The notes: generated from the sequence alone by a model not told the origin. A DNA stretch of 64,000 nucleotides from Spinactinospora alkalitolerans (GCF_013408795.1 NZ_JACCCC010000001.1:3844001-3908000); one strand, 5' to 3'; positions 16,264 to 26,003 are shown, numbered from the stretch's first letter. Translations and numbers: made by a program.

Positions 16264-17007
16264 TCAGCGGCCGATCATGATCCAGACCGCGTTGGCCGCG
16301 GCCATCACGGTGCCGTCGGCGCCGTAGAGCGCGCTGGCGGTGAACGCCTTGCGCCCCTCGACCGCCAGCAGCCGCCCCACGACGACGTGCGGCCTGCCGA
16401 TCGTCGGCGGCTCGCCGACCGCGGCCGTCATCCGTCCCAGCACCATGGGCCGGCCGCTGACGTCGCTGGACCAGCCCCCGGGGCAGTCCAGCGCCGCCCA
16501 GACCATTTCGTCGGGGACCGTCGCCGCGCCCTCGGAGGCGAGTGAGGGGTGCGGCGTCCAGACGCAGGCGACCGTGTCGCACTCCGATTCGCCGGCGACG
16601 ATCGGACCGGCGTGCAGCCGCAGCCCGTCACCCGGCTCCCGATCGGTCCCGCACGTGAAGCAGGTCGGGAACGGGTGGCCCGTCAGTCCGCGGAAGCGCT
16701 GCCGGGCCTCCTCGGCGACGTCGAACGGCACCGGGCCGACCCGCTCCGCCGGTTCCGGCGCGGGGACGGCCTCGGCGATCAGCGCGTCGCCGTCGAGCAG
16801 CAGCAGGCCGTCGGCGTCGCCGCGGCGCACGGCCATCGGGGTGTCCAGCGGCGGCGGTCTGCGCAGCGTCACCTCCGCGGCCGCTCCGCCGAGCCGCCGG
16901 GCGAGCAGGCCGCTGACGTAGCCGCCGTTGGCCGAGCCCGGCGGGCCGTTGAAGCGGGAGGCGGCGGTCAGTTCGGCGCGGACCTCGTCGTCCGTCGTGT
17001 CGATCAT
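16264..17007 (-). CDS. Hotdog-fold (thioesterase-like) protein
   Basis: The 247-residue protein begins FNGPPGSANGGYVSGLLA (residues 19-36), a typical hotdog thioesterase opening, and has two halves, as in double-hotdog acyl-CoA thioesterases. Between them is PTCFTCG with Cys116 and Cys119, followed by GDGLRLHAGP, a feature of an actinobacterial subgroup that could bind metal. The role is likely acyl-CoA or acyl-ACP handling, but catalytic residues are not certain. ATG 17007 begins conserved sequence; the frame continues far upstream without similarity. It is divergent from the SMR pump operon. Confidence 0.65.
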   Translation of the reverse strand: MIDTTDDEVRAELTAASRFNGPPGSANGGYVSGLLARRLGGAAAEVTLRRPPPLDTPMAVRRGDADGLLLLDGDALIAEAVPAPEPAERVGPVPFDVAEEARQRFRGLTGHPFPTCFTCGTDREPGDGLRLHAGPIVAGESECDTVACVWTPHPSLASEGAATVPDEMVWAALDCPGGWSSDVSGRPMVLGRMTAAVGEPPTIGRPHVVVGRLLAVEGRKAFTASALYGADGTVMAAANAVWIMIGR

Positions 17008-17234
17008 GGAAGCCAGAGTAGGCAGTGCCCCCGCTCCCCGCTGTCCCCGCCCCGGTTCTTCCCGGCACGGCGGGTGGCGCCAGGACGCCCGCCGTGCCGG
17101 AGAACGACGCCGCGGCGCCTCGGGAGTGGCGGGACCGGAGGACGAGGCCTCTCCGCCGACGGCTCCCAGGAGGCCCCGGTGGTCGAGGAGCGGGGCCGAC
17201 GTCCAGGACGGCGTGCGGGGTCGCCCCGAACCAC

Positions 17235-17286
17235 ATTTATCTGTACGATCGTGCAGATATTTACCTGCACGATCGTACAGATAAAT
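17235..17286 (+). promoter_or_regulatory. Double TetR operator in a perfect 22 bp inverted repeat
   Basis: Arms 17235-17256 and 17265-17286 are exact reverse complements around an 8 bp spacer. Each arm holds CTGTACGATCGTGCAG or its complement, itself a near palindrome and so a plausible TetR dimer site; two sites lie 30 bp apart. They sit 37 bp before the SMR gene and are most likely bound by the TetR protein encoded at 17643. Confidence 0.75.
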
Positions 17287-17322
17287 GTCGCCGAATGGCC
17301 CCACTCCCTCTTGGAGGAACCC

Positions 17323-17646
17323 ATGACCCTGCTACTGCTCCTCGGCGCGATCCTCTCCGAGGTCATCGGCACCACCGCCACTCGCTTCTCCGAAGGGTTC
17401 ACCAGGCTCGTCCCTTCAGCCATCGCCGTCACCGGCGTCGTCGGCGCCTACTACCTGCTGTCCCTGGTGCTGAAGAACGGCATGAGCATCGGGGTGGCCT
17501 ACGGAATCTGGGCCGCCATGGGCGTCAGCCTGGTGGCGCTGATCGGGGCGGTCTTCCTTGGTGACGGCCTAACCTGGGTGCAGGCGGTCGGGCTGGCCCT
17601 GGTCATCAGCGGCGTCCTGGCCCTGGAACTGGGAGCCGCACATTGA
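17323..17646 (+). CDS. Small multidrug resistance (SMR) efflux protein
   Basis: A 107-residue four-helix membrane protein of the EmrE/QacE family, which exchanges protons for cationic lipophilic compounds as an antiparallel dimer. The essential membrane Glu13 is present in LSEVIGTTATRFSEGFT, and the helix-three signature SIGVAYGIWAAMGV and the GDGLTW loop are intact. ATG 17323 has TTGGAGGA 5-6 bases upstream. It overlaps the following TetR gene by four bases, forming a two-gene operon under the paired operators at 17235-17286. It is probably drug-inducible. Confidence 0.92.
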   Translation: MTLLLLLGAILSEVIGTTATRFSEGFTRLVPSAIAVTGVVGAYYLLSLVLKNGMSIGVAYGIWAAMGVSLVALIGAVFLGDGLTWVQAVGLALVISGVLALELGAAH

Positions 17647-18203
17647 GCCAATGGCACGACACCGACGGACGCCGTGCGCGCGGTGAGCGCAAGCGCGCGG
17701 AGATCATCGCGGCCGCCCTGCGCGTCGTCGAACGCGATGGCGTCGCGGGGGTCACGCATCGCACCGTGGCGCGCGAGGCCGCGGTCTCCCCCAGTGCCAC
17801 CAACTACCACTTCGCGACCTTGGACGACCTGCTCGTAGCCGCTCTCACCGAAGCGGTCCGCGACTACGCCGATCAGCTCGAGGCCCTGGTCGACAGCGGA
17901 TGCGACGCCATCGACGGGCTCGCCGCGCTGACCGCCGATGCCGGGGGCAGCGGGCGCGGGCGCGCCCTGGCCGAACGCGAGCTCACCCTGCTCGCGGCCC
18001 GCCGCCCCGCTCTGCGTCCCGTCGCCCGGCACTGGCGCGAAACCGTCGCCGGAGTGGCCCGGCGCCACACCCACGACCAGGTCAGGATCCAGGCCATGGT
18101 GGCCGCCGCCGACGGCGTCTGCGCGCGGGTCCTCCTTGACGACGAGAAGGTCACCGCCGCCGAGGTGCGCGCGGTGCTGCGCAGCGCGCTGGGACTGGAC
18201 TGA
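17643..18203 (+). CDS. TetR-family regulator of the SMR pump
   Basis: The 186-residue protein has the TetR DNA-binding domain in its first 65 residues (RAEIIAAALRVVERDG, then VTHRTVAREAAVSPSATNYHF) and a helical effector domain. It starts at TTG 17643, overlapping the SMR stop by four bases, which points to translational coupling. The twin palindromes 360 bp upstream are its probable binding site, giving autoregulation of a self-contained efflux operon. The inducing compound is unknown. Confidence 0.88.
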   Translation: MSQWHDTDGRRARGERKRAEIIAAALRVVERDGVAGVTHRTVAREAAVSPSATNYHFATLDDLLVAALTEAVRDYADQLEALVDSGCDAIDGLAALTADAGGSGRGRALAERELTLLAARRPALRPVARHWRETVAGVARRHTHDQVRIQAMVAAADGVCARVLLDDEKVTAAEVRAVLRSALGLD

Positions 18204-18363
18204 CGGTCCGCGGCCGAGCCTCGGCACCGAACTCTCCCGGAGCTCTCCCGCCTTGCCGGGAAAAGCGGGTCCGTTGCGGAGTAGAGCAGGCGCCGGATCG
18301 GCGGTTTCGACGCCGGCGGCCCGCCCTACTCCACGGCCCGGATCGGCGGAGGGGCGGCGGACC

Positions 18364-19614
18364 TCAGCGCACAGGCAGGCCGGTGACGCTGCGGCCGATG
18401 ATGAGGCGCTGGATCTCGCTGGCGCCCTCGAAGATGGTGAAGATGGCGGCGTCGCGGTGCCAGCGCTCCACCGGGTACTCCCGGGTGTAGCCGTTGCCGC
18501 CGAGCACCCGGATGGCCTCCTGGGTGACCCAGGTGGCCGTCTCGCTGGCGAAGAGCTTGCTCATCGACCCCTCGGCCTGGCCGAACTCCTTGTTGTTGCG
18601 GCCCATCCACGCCGCGCGCCATACCATCAGCCGGGCGGCGTCGATGCGGGTGGCCATGTCGGCCAGGGTGAACGCGACCGCCTGGTTGTCGCCGATGGGC
18701 CGGCCGAACTGCTCCCGGTCCCTGGCGTAGTCGCGGGCGTACTCGAAGGCCGCCCGCGCACAGCCGACGGCCATCGCGCCCACGGCGGGCCGCGACGCCT
18801 CGAACGTCTTCATGGCCGCCTGGCCCCCCGAGCGCCCGCCCTCGCGGACCCGGGCGAGCCGCTCGTCGAGCCTGTCCTTGCCGCCGAGCAGGCACCCGCC
18901 CGGCACCCGGACGTCGTCGAGCACGACCTCGGCGGTGTGGGAGGCGCGGATGCCGTGCTTGCTGAACTTCTGGCCCTGCGACAGCCCGGGGGTGCCCGGC
19001 GGGACGACGAAGCTGGCCTGGCCGCGCGAGCCCAGCTCGGGGTCGACCGAGGCGACGACCACGTGCACGTCGGCGATGCCCCCGTTGGTGGCCCAGGTCT
19101 TGGTGCCGTTGAGCACCCACTCGTCGGCGGCCTGGTCGTAGACGGCGCGGGTGCGGATCGCGCCGACGTCGCTGCCGGCCCCCGGCTCTGAGGAGCAGAA
19201 GGCGCCGAGCTTGACGTCGTCGGCGCTGCCGAACATCTGCGGCGCCCACTCGAAGAGCTGGTCCTGGGTGCCGTTGGCGGCCACCGCGACCGCGGCCAGC
19301 GTCGTACCGGTCAGCGCCAGGCCGATGCCGGGGTCGCCCCAGTACAGCTCCTCGTAGGCCACCGGGATCCCGATACCGCTGGGCTCCAGCCACTGGTTGG
19401 CGTAGAAGTCGAGGGAGTACAGCCCGATCTTGGCGGCCTCCTGCAGGACCGGCCACGGGGTCTCCTCGCGCTCGTCCCACTCGGCCGCGGCCGGGCGGAT
19501 GACGTCGCGGGCGAACTCGTGCACCCAGTCGCGGATCTCCCGGATGTCCTCGTCGGGTTCGAGGTTGAACGGAGTCGGGGCCTCGGGGGCGGGCTGTCCT
19601 GCGCTGTCGGTCAT
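18364..19614 (-). CDS. Acyl-CoA dehydrogenase
   Basis: A 416-residue FAD enzyme that introduces a trans-2 double bond into an acyl-CoA and passes electrons to ETF. It shows the family signatures GAFCSSEPGAGSDVG and GGNGYTREYPVERWHRDA, and the likely catalytic base Glu396 in FEGASEIQ. The MGRNNKEFGQAEGSMSKLFASE stretch is typical of medium-chain-type acyl-CoA dehydrogenases of actinobacteria. ATG 19614 was chosen; the upstream frame is unrelated. A 21 bp palindrome 198 bp upstream (19812-19832) may be its operator. No other beta-oxidation gene is adjacent. Confidence 0.9.
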   Translation of the reverse strand: MTDSAGQPAPEAPTPFNLEPDEDIREIRDWVHEFARDVIRPAAAEWDEREETPWPVLQEAAKIGLYSLDFYANQWLEPSGIGIPVAYEELYWGDPGIGLALTGTTLAAVAVAANGTQDQLFEWAPQMFGSADDVKLGAFCSSEPGAGSDVGAIRTRAVYDQAADEWVLNGTKTWATNGGIADVHVVVASVDPELGSRGQASFVVPPGTPGLSQGQKFSKHGIRASHTAEVVLDDVRVPGGCLLGGKDRLDERLARVREGGRSGGQAAMKTFEASRPAVGAMAVGCARAAFEYARDYARDREQFGRPIGDNQAVAFTLADMATRIDAARLMVWRAAWMGRNNKEFGQAEGSMSKLFASETATWVTQEAIRVLGGNGYTREYPVERWHRDAAIFTIFEGASEIQRLIIGRSVTGLPVR

Positions 19615-19811
19615 GTGTGGCACGCGTCCTTCGGTGTGGTGGCGCCCTGAGCGCTGTGCGGCCGCGGGCGGGGATCGGGGCGGGTCCGAGGAGGACCGGG
19701 CCCGTGCGCGGACGGGCCCGGCCGGCTCGGAGGTGTTCACTTGGCGCGGGCGGCGGCCGGGCGGGTGGGCGGCGCCGGCCACGCGGGTCCGGTGGCTCGG
19801 GCGCCACCAGG

Positions 19812-19832
19812 AGTGTTACCAACGGTAACACT
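19812..19832. promoter_or_regulatory. 21 bp palindromic operator candidate
   Basis: AGTGTTACC and GGTAACACT are perfect 9 bp arms around AAC. The form is that of a TetR-family operator for fatty-acid genes in actinobacteria. It lies between the leftward acyl-CoA dehydrogenase and the leftward VOC gene. Confidence 0.6.
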
Positions 19833-19902
19833 GAGCCGTCCGCCCGCACAACGAGGGCCGGGGCGCATCCGCCCCGGCCCCGCAGTCCCCGCCGCGCCGG
19901 AC

Positions 19903-20310
19903 TCAGCCGCCGGCGGCGTCGCGCCAGTAGGTCCCGAACCCCCACACGTTGCCCTCGGGGTCGCGCGCCGCGTACTCCCGAGAGCCGTACTCCTGGTCCG
20001 TGGGCGGCATGACGATCTCGGCCCCCGCGGCCCTGGCCCGGTCGTGGTGGGCGTCGGGGTCGTCGACGACCGCGAACAGCATCTGCGGCGCGGGGTCGAT
20101 CGCCATCGGCCACTCGGCCGCCGCCTTGGCCGACCCCAGCATGATCGCGCCGCCGCCCAGGCTCAGCTCGGCGTGGTCGACGCGCTCCCCCTCCTCCGGG
20201 TGGCAGAAGTCGACCGTGAACCCGAACGCCTCGGTCAAAAAGCCGATGGCCGCCCGCGCGTCGCGGTAGTAGAGCACCGGGAAGACACCCGGATTTGCGG
20301 AGTTTTCCAT
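19903..20310 (-). CDS. VOC-family (glyoxalase/bleomycin resistance-like) protein
   Basis: The 135-residue product has the paired beta-alpha-beta-beta-beta modules of the vicinal oxygen chelate fold: PVLYYRDARAAIGFLTEAFGF near the start and an ending YAARDPEGNVWGFGTY that carries the conserved Glu. The start resembles PhnB/DUF1428-like members that bind small ligands or metals; the substrate cannot be predicted. ATG 20310 has GAGGGAG 6 bases upstream. It may be cotranscribed with nothing; the acyl-CoA dehydrogenase operator lies 70 bp after its stop. Confidence 0.82.
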   Translation of the reverse strand: MENSANPGVFPVLYYRDARAAIGFLTEAFGFTVDFCHPEEGERVDHAELSLGGGAIMLGSAKAAAEWPMAIDPAPQMLFAVVDDPDAHHDRARAAGAEIVMPPTDQEYGSREYAARDPEGNVWGFGTYWRDAAGG

Positions 20311-20450
20311 GATGGACTCCCTCGAATCGCACAACCGATCGAGTCTGAAGCTACGCCGCGCGCCGCCCTCCGGCTTGGAAAAACGGGACCCGAAATGATT
20401 CAATCATTCAGGCATATGGCGAGATAATAATTCCAGTACGGAAGCGGGCC

Positions 20451-21584
20451 ATGCTCTACGCCACTCCTGCCCTTGACAGCGCAGATCAGCAGGTACTCGC
20501 CGAGAGCGGAGAGATCCGGCGGGACCTGCGTCACCAGCTCGCCGAGCCGCATCGATGGGACGGGCAACTCCGGCGCAACCTGGAAGCACGCGCCGTGCAG
20601 GGCTCGAATTCGATCGAGGGGTACCACGCGACCCTGGAGGACGTGGAGTCCGTCGTGGCCGGCGAAGTCCCTTTGGAGGCCTCGGCCCAGGTCTCCCGCG
20701 AGCTGGTCGGCTACCGGCAGGCTCTGAGCTACATCCAGGTCCTGGGATGCACCCGGCACTTCCGGTACGAAGCGACCCTGCTGCACGCGCTCAACTTCAT
20801 GATGATCGGTCACCACACGGGCAAGGCCCCGGGCACGCCGCGCCCCGGCTGCGTCTTCATCCGCAACGGCGCCACCGGTGAGACCGTCTACGAGGGACCG
20901 GACGCCGAACGAGTGCCCGCGCTCATGGACGAACTCGTCACCTGGCTCAACGAGGGGGACCTGGATGCGCACGTGTACGTCCGGGCGGCCATGGCGCACC
21001 TGAACCTCGTCAAGATCCACCCGTGGCGCGACGGCAACGCTCGGGGGTCCCGGGCCCTCCAGACGCTCGTGCTCGCCCGCGACGGCGTCCTGTCCCCCCA
21101 GTTCTCCTCGATCGAGGAGTGGCTCGGCGTATCCGAGAACACGGTGGACTACTACCGCGTCCTCGGTGATGTCGGCGGCCGCGAGTGGTCACCGCACCGC
21201 GACACCCACTCCTGGGTGCGCTTCTGCCTGCGCGCCCACCACATGCAGGCCCAGGCCGTCCGGCAGCGGCTGCGCGAGGCCGCCGATGTGTGGTGCCGAC
21301 TCGACGAGCGGATCGAGGCCGAAGGACTGCACTCCCGGTGCGTCAGCGCGCTTTACCAGGTCTTCGTCAGCCGCCGGCTGCGCCGGGCGACCTACCAGTC
21401 CGACGAGGTCCTCAGCCCCGGTCAGGCGACCCGCGACCTCAGGGAACTGGCGAAGCGGGGGTGGCTGGCGCCCTACGGCGAGACCAAGGGGCGCTTCTAC
21501 GCTCCGGGGCCGCTGATGATGGAGATCCGGGCCGATTTCGAGCGCAGGCGGGAGCCGTTGCGCGATCCCTACCGGCGCGGTTAG
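20451..21584 (+). CDS. Fic-family protein with variant active-site motif
   Basis: Fic proteins usually transfer AMP from ATP to a hydroxyl of a target protein. This 377-residue protein has an N-terminal inhibitory helix with SNSIEG (Ser52-Gly57, the [S/T]xxxE[G/N] rule with Glu56), which places it in class II, and the core motif HPWRDGNARGSR at 190-201. The usual motif is HPFx(D/E)GNGRxxR; here Phe is Trp and the second Gly is Ala, which sits in the phosphate-binding loop. A winged-helix-like C-terminus (about 300-365) is typical of the larger Fic proteins. ATG 20451 is used. An 11 bp palindrome, TGATTCAATCA, lies at 20396-20406. Its stop overlaps the convergent AraC gene. Confidence 0.85.
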   Translation: MLYATPALDSADQQVLAESGEIRRDLRHQLAEPHRWDGQLRRNLEARAVQGSNSIEGYHATLEDVESVVAGEVPLEASAQVSRELVGYRQALSYIQVLGCTRHFRYEATLLHALNFMMIGHHTGKAPGTPRPGCVFIRNGATGETVYEGPDAERVPALMDELVTWLNEGDLDAHVYVRAAMAHLNLVKIHPWRDGNARGSRALQTLVLARDGVLSPQFSSIEEWLGVSENTVDYYRVLGDVGGREWSPHRDTHSWVRFCLRAHHMQAQAVRQRLREAADVWCRLDERIEAEGLHSRCVSALYQVFVSRRLRRATYQSDEVLSPGQATRDLRELAKRGWLAPYGETKGRFYAPGPLMMEIRADFERRREPLRDPYRRG

Positions 21585-22441
21585 GGCGACGCGGGGGAGT
21601 CCCGGCGCTCGGCGCGCAGTCGGGTGGGGGTGCAGCCGGCGAGCGCGGTGAAGTCGCGGTTGAGGTGGGCCTGGTCGTAGTAGCCGCACTCGGCCGCGAT
21701 GGCCGCGAGGGGCGGCGGGTCGGGGGCGAGCAGGAGGCCCTGGGCGCGGTGGAAGCGCAGCACCCGCGCCATCGTCTTGGGCGGCAGGCCCACCTCCCGG
21801 CGGAACAGCGAGGTCAGGTGGCGGCGCGAGTGGCCGGTCGCGGCGCACAGCTCGGTGACCGTGGCCCGGCCGTCGGTGCGCCGCAGCAGCGACCACGCCT
21901 GGACGACCACGGGGTGCGGGGAGGGCGCGCGCTCCAGCCACCGGAGCAGTTCGGCGTCGAGCTCGGCGAAGCGCTCCGGCCAGCCGGGCGCCTCGCCGAG
22001 CCGGGCGACCAGGGCGGCCGCGCGGGCGCCGAGCACGTCCTCCAGCGGCACGACCCGGCCGGCGAGCTCCCTGGAGGGAACGGCCAGCAGCGTGAAGGCG
22101 CCGAGCGGACTCAGGTCGATCTGCATGCCGTACTGGCGCCCGGCGTCGACGGTGAACGCCGCCTCGTCGTGCACGCCGGCGACGAAGGAGGTGACGGTGT
22201 CCACCGGCCGCTCGGGGCGCGCCACCCAGCCCACCCCGATCGGCGGCCCGAATCCGAGGATGACGGTGACCCCGCCGTGGGGCCCCTCGCGGGTCCAGAC
22301 GGGTTCGCCGAGGTCGTAGCGGTAGCCGCAGTAGCCCCGCACCAGGCCGGCCAGCGCCGGGTGCGGGCGCCGCTCGACCATCTCCCGCCGGGCCCGGTCG
22401 GCGTCCGGACCGGCGTGCCCGGTTCCCGCGGTGCCGCTCAC
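21581..22441 (-). CDS. AraC-family transcriptional regulator
   Basis: A 286-residue regulator with an N-terminal ligand domain (REMVERRPHPAL..., including MQIDLSPLGAFTLLAVP) and a C-terminal AraC double helix-turn-helix (about 190-275): TVTELCAATGHSRRHLTSLFRREVGL and AIAAECGYYDQAHLNRDF. The ligand is unknown. The GTG at 22439-22441 is favoured because on the minus strand TTCACA and CATACT, spaced 17 bases, end 6 bases before it, so the mRNA would be leaderless. The stop overlaps the convergent Fic gene by four bases, leaving no room for a terminator between them. Confidence 0.8.
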   Translation of the reverse strand: MSGTAGTGHAGPDADRARREMVERRPHPALAGLVRGYCGYRYDLGEPVWTREGPHGGVTVILGFGPPIGVGWVARPERPVDTVTSFVAGVHDEAAFTVDAGRQYGMQIDLSPLGAFTLLAVPSRELAGRVVPLEDVLGARAAALVARLGEAPGWPERFAELDAELLRWLERAPSPHPVVVQAWSLLRRTDGRATVTELCAATGHSRRHLTSLFRREVGLPPKTMARVLRFHRAQGLLLAPDPPPLAAIAAECGYYDQAHLNRDFTALAGCTPTRLRAERRDSPASP

Positions 22442-22497
22442 CCGACCAGTATGGCCGCGCCGGCCGCCGATGTGAACACCCGTACGAAGGAAGGGGA

Positions 22498-23967
22498 CTA
22501 CTCCGCCCCGTGCCGCTCCAGGAAGGCGTAGACGTCGGTCTCGTCCACACCGGGGAACGTGCCGGGCGGCAGCGCCGCGAGCACGTGGGAGTGGGCGCGA
22601 GCCGACGGCCACACGTTGCCCTCCCAGCGCGCGGCGAGTTCGGCGGGCGGGCGAACGCAGCATTCGCCGGTGGGGCACTCGGACTTGGTGCGGTGGGTGG
22701 TCTCGCGCCCGCGGAACCAGCGCGACTCCTTGTAGGGCACCCCGAGCGTGATCGCGAAGTTGCGCTCCCGGCTGGGGTCGACGTGGGCCACGCACCAGTG
22801 GGTGCCGTTGGGCTTGTCCGTGTACTGGTAGTAGATCGAGTAGCGGTCGGGCGAGGCGAACACCTGGCGCCCGGACCAGTAGCGGCACATCCGCTGGCCC
22901 TCGATCGCCCCGGTGTCGTCGGTGGGGAAGATCAGCCCGTCGTTCTCGTAGGCCTTGTAGATGATCCCGGTCTCGTCGTTGCGGATGAAGTGGCAGACCA
23001 GGTCGAGGTGGCGGCTGGCCAGGTTGGTGAAGCGGTGCGCGGCCATCTCGTAGGAGACGGCGTAGACGTCGCGCAGGTCCTCCACCGACAGGTCGCGGGC
23101 CTGCTTGGCCTCCTGCAGGTAGGGCGCCGCGCTGGACTCGGGGATGAGCACGGCCGCGGCGAAGTAGTTGGCCTCGACGCGCTGGCGCAGGAAGTCGGCG
23201 AAGTCGAGCGGCTGGGCGTGGCCGAGCACGAAGTGGCCGAGGGTCTGCAGCAGGATCGTGCGGGGGGTGTGCATGCCCAGCGACTCGCGTTTGAGGTAGA
23301 GCCGCCGGTTGCGGGTGTCGGTCACCGAGCGGACCGAGCGCGGCAGGTCCTGGACGTAGCGCAGCGTGAACCCGTGGTGGGTGACCATCGACAGGATCAG
23401 CCCCTGGGAGAGCGCTCCCCCGCGGTAGCCGACGGCGTCCAGGGTCTCCTGGGCGGCCTTCTCGATGGTCTCGAAGTAGTTGCCGCGCTCGCGCATCTGC
23501 CGACGCAGGTCGGCGTTGGCCCGGCGGGCCTCCTCAGGGGTGGCGGTGGGCTTGGCGCTGCGCCGCTTGAGCTCGTCGTAGAGGCCGACGATGTGCTCCA
23601 GCACGTCGTTGGGGACGCGCTTGCCGACCTTGAGGTGCGGCAGGTTCAGCGTGTGGTACACGGGGTCGCGCTGGGCCTCCTCCACCGCGATCTCCAACTG
23701 GGCGCGGCGGCTGGGCGGCTGGCGGGAGAGCAGCTCCTCCACCGAGACGCCGAGCGCCTTGGCCAGCGAGGTGAGCAGGGACAGCTTCGGCTCGCGCTTG
23801 CCGTTCTCCAGCAGCGATAGCTGGGACGGGGCACGGCCGACGCGTTCGCCCAGATCGGACAGTGTCATCCCGCGCGCACGACGGAGGTGGCGGAGCCGCT
23901 GACCAAACGTGACGAGATCCAGGTCACTGGGCAAAGTCGGTATTTCTTCGGTCCCAAAGTACGCCAT
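22498..23967 (-). CDS. ramB: RamB-type regulator of acetate and glyoxylate metabolism
   Basis: The 489-residue protein has an N-terminal XRE helix-turn-helix (about 20-78: FGQRLRHLRRARGMTLSDLGERVGRAPSQL) and a long C-terminal region with an IrrE/ImmA-like domain (TLGHFVLGH, an H...GH motif) and a short-chain fatty acyl-CoA regulator domain with conserved cysteines (ECPTGECC). In Corynebacterium and Mycobacterium RamB controls isocitrate lyase and acetate activation genes. Here it is divergent from aceA, 206 bp apart, strongly supporting the assignment. ATG 23967 is used. The Cys cluster near residue 436-444 may bind a metal. Confidence 0.9.
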   Translation of the reverse strand: MAYFGTEEIPTLPSDLDLVTFGQRLRHLRRARGMTLSDLGERVGRAPSQLSLLENGKREPKLSLLTSLAKALGVSVEELLSRQPPSRRAQLEIAVEEAQRDPVYHTLNLPHLKVGKRVPNDVLEHIVGLYDELKRRSAKPTATPEEARRANADLRRQMRERGNYFETIEKAAQETLDAVGYRGGALSQGLILSMVTHHGFTLRYVQDLPRSVRSVTDTRNRRLYLKRESLGMHTPRTILLQTLGHFVLGHAQPLDFADFLRQRVEANYFAAAVLIPESSAAPYLQEAKQARDLSVEDLRDVYAVSYEMAAHRFTNLASRHLDLVCHFIRNDETGIIYKAYENDGLIFPTDDTGAIEGQRMCRYWSGRQVFASPDRYSIYYQYTDKPNGTHWCVAHVDPSRERNFAITLGVPYKESRWFRGRETTHRTKSECPTGECCVRPPAELAARWEGNVWPSARAHSHVLAALPPGTFPGVDETDVYAFLERHGAE

Positions 23968-24029
23968 GCGTTCATCTTAGAGAAAGAATCGAAGATCTTC
24001 ATCAGGAATCGGCTCGAAAAACCCTGGAT

Positions 24030-24039
24030 CTTTGCGAAG
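24030..24039. promoter_or_regulatory. Candidate RamB site in the ramB-aceA gap
   Basis: CTTTGCGAAG is a near-palindrome resembling RamB half-sites that contain TTTGC. It lies in the AT-rich part of the 206 bp shared control region, next to GAAGATCTTC at about 23992-24001. Confidence 0.35.
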
Positions 24040-24173
24040 AATCATAGTTACCGGCGGGGAACAAACCGCCGGGATCGCCTCAGCACCGGCTGACCGGGGC
24101 TACGGCGGTCCCGTACGGGGGATCTCCAGCCGGCGAACTTTCCAGGGGACGAACTCGAAGGCGGGAAGAGACC

Positions 24174-25472
<1,299 letters not shown>

Positions 25473-25549
25473 CGTCCTGGACCTCTTCGTTCCTGATGGC
25501 GGCCCGCCCTGCTTTCGTGGCTGGGGCGCGGCGGGCCGCCGTCCTCCCG

Positions 25550-25590
25550 CCGCCGGCCTCGCGGATTCGTGTCACCCGCGAGGCCGGCGG
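25550..25590 (+). terminator. aceA terminator
   Basis: Perfect 15 bp arms (25550-25564 and 25576-25590) around an 11 base loop begin 77 bases after the aceA stop. Confidence 0.7.
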
Positions 25591-25730
25591 TTCGTCGTGG
25601 GCGGACCGCGGCGGCGCAGACGACCGGGATAACCGGGAGCGGCCGCGGGTAGTCGGGAGGCGACCGGGAAAAGCCGGTGGCGCCGCCGCACGGCCGCCAC
25701 CGCCCGAGCGACTCGACGAGGGAGCGACCC

Positions 25731-26003
25731 ATGCGCATCATCGACGACCTTCCCGCGCTGCCGCGCCGCCTGGCCGCCGCCGGCCTGATCGCCGCGCTCG
25801 CCTTCGGCCCCCTGGCCGCCTGCAACGACACCGAGGACGACGGCGACCAGGACGAGGTCGAGCAGGAGGACGGCGGCGGCGGTTACGGCGGAATGGACGG
25901 AGAGGAGCAGGGAGAGCAGGACGGCGGGGACCAGGACGACCAGCAGGGAGAGCAGGACGGCGGGGACCAGGACGACGAGGAGGGCGAGGAGGACGACGAC
26001 TGA
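25731..26003 (+). CDS. Acidic repeat lipoprotein
   Basis: The 90-residue product has a signal peptide with lipobox LAAC (Cys at about residue 31), so it should be lipid-anchored on the outer face of the membrane. The mature part is nearly all Asp, Glu, Gln and Gly, including two copies of GEQDGGDQDD, and would be disordered and highly negative. No family is recognised; an acidic spacer or cation-binding role is possible. The repeats are encoded by a nearly exact duplication (25908-25940 and 25944-25976). ATG 25731 follows GAGGGAGCGACCC. Confidence 0.7.
   Translation: MRIIDDLPALPRRLAAAGLIAALAFGPLAACNDTEDDGDQDEVEQEDGGGGYGGMDGEEQGEQDGGDQDDQQGEQDGGDQDDEEGEEDDD
25908..25976 (+). repeat. Tandem 36 bp repeat in the lipoprotein gene
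   Basis: Two identical 33 bp segments (25908-25940, 25944-25976) are separated by 3 bases. They encode the duplicated acidic segment. Confidence 0.8.

Noticed and set aside
14883-16280. 465-codon rightward open frame opposite the acyltransferase
   Set aside because: Low-complexity charged sequence on the non-coding strand of a clear AT3 protein.
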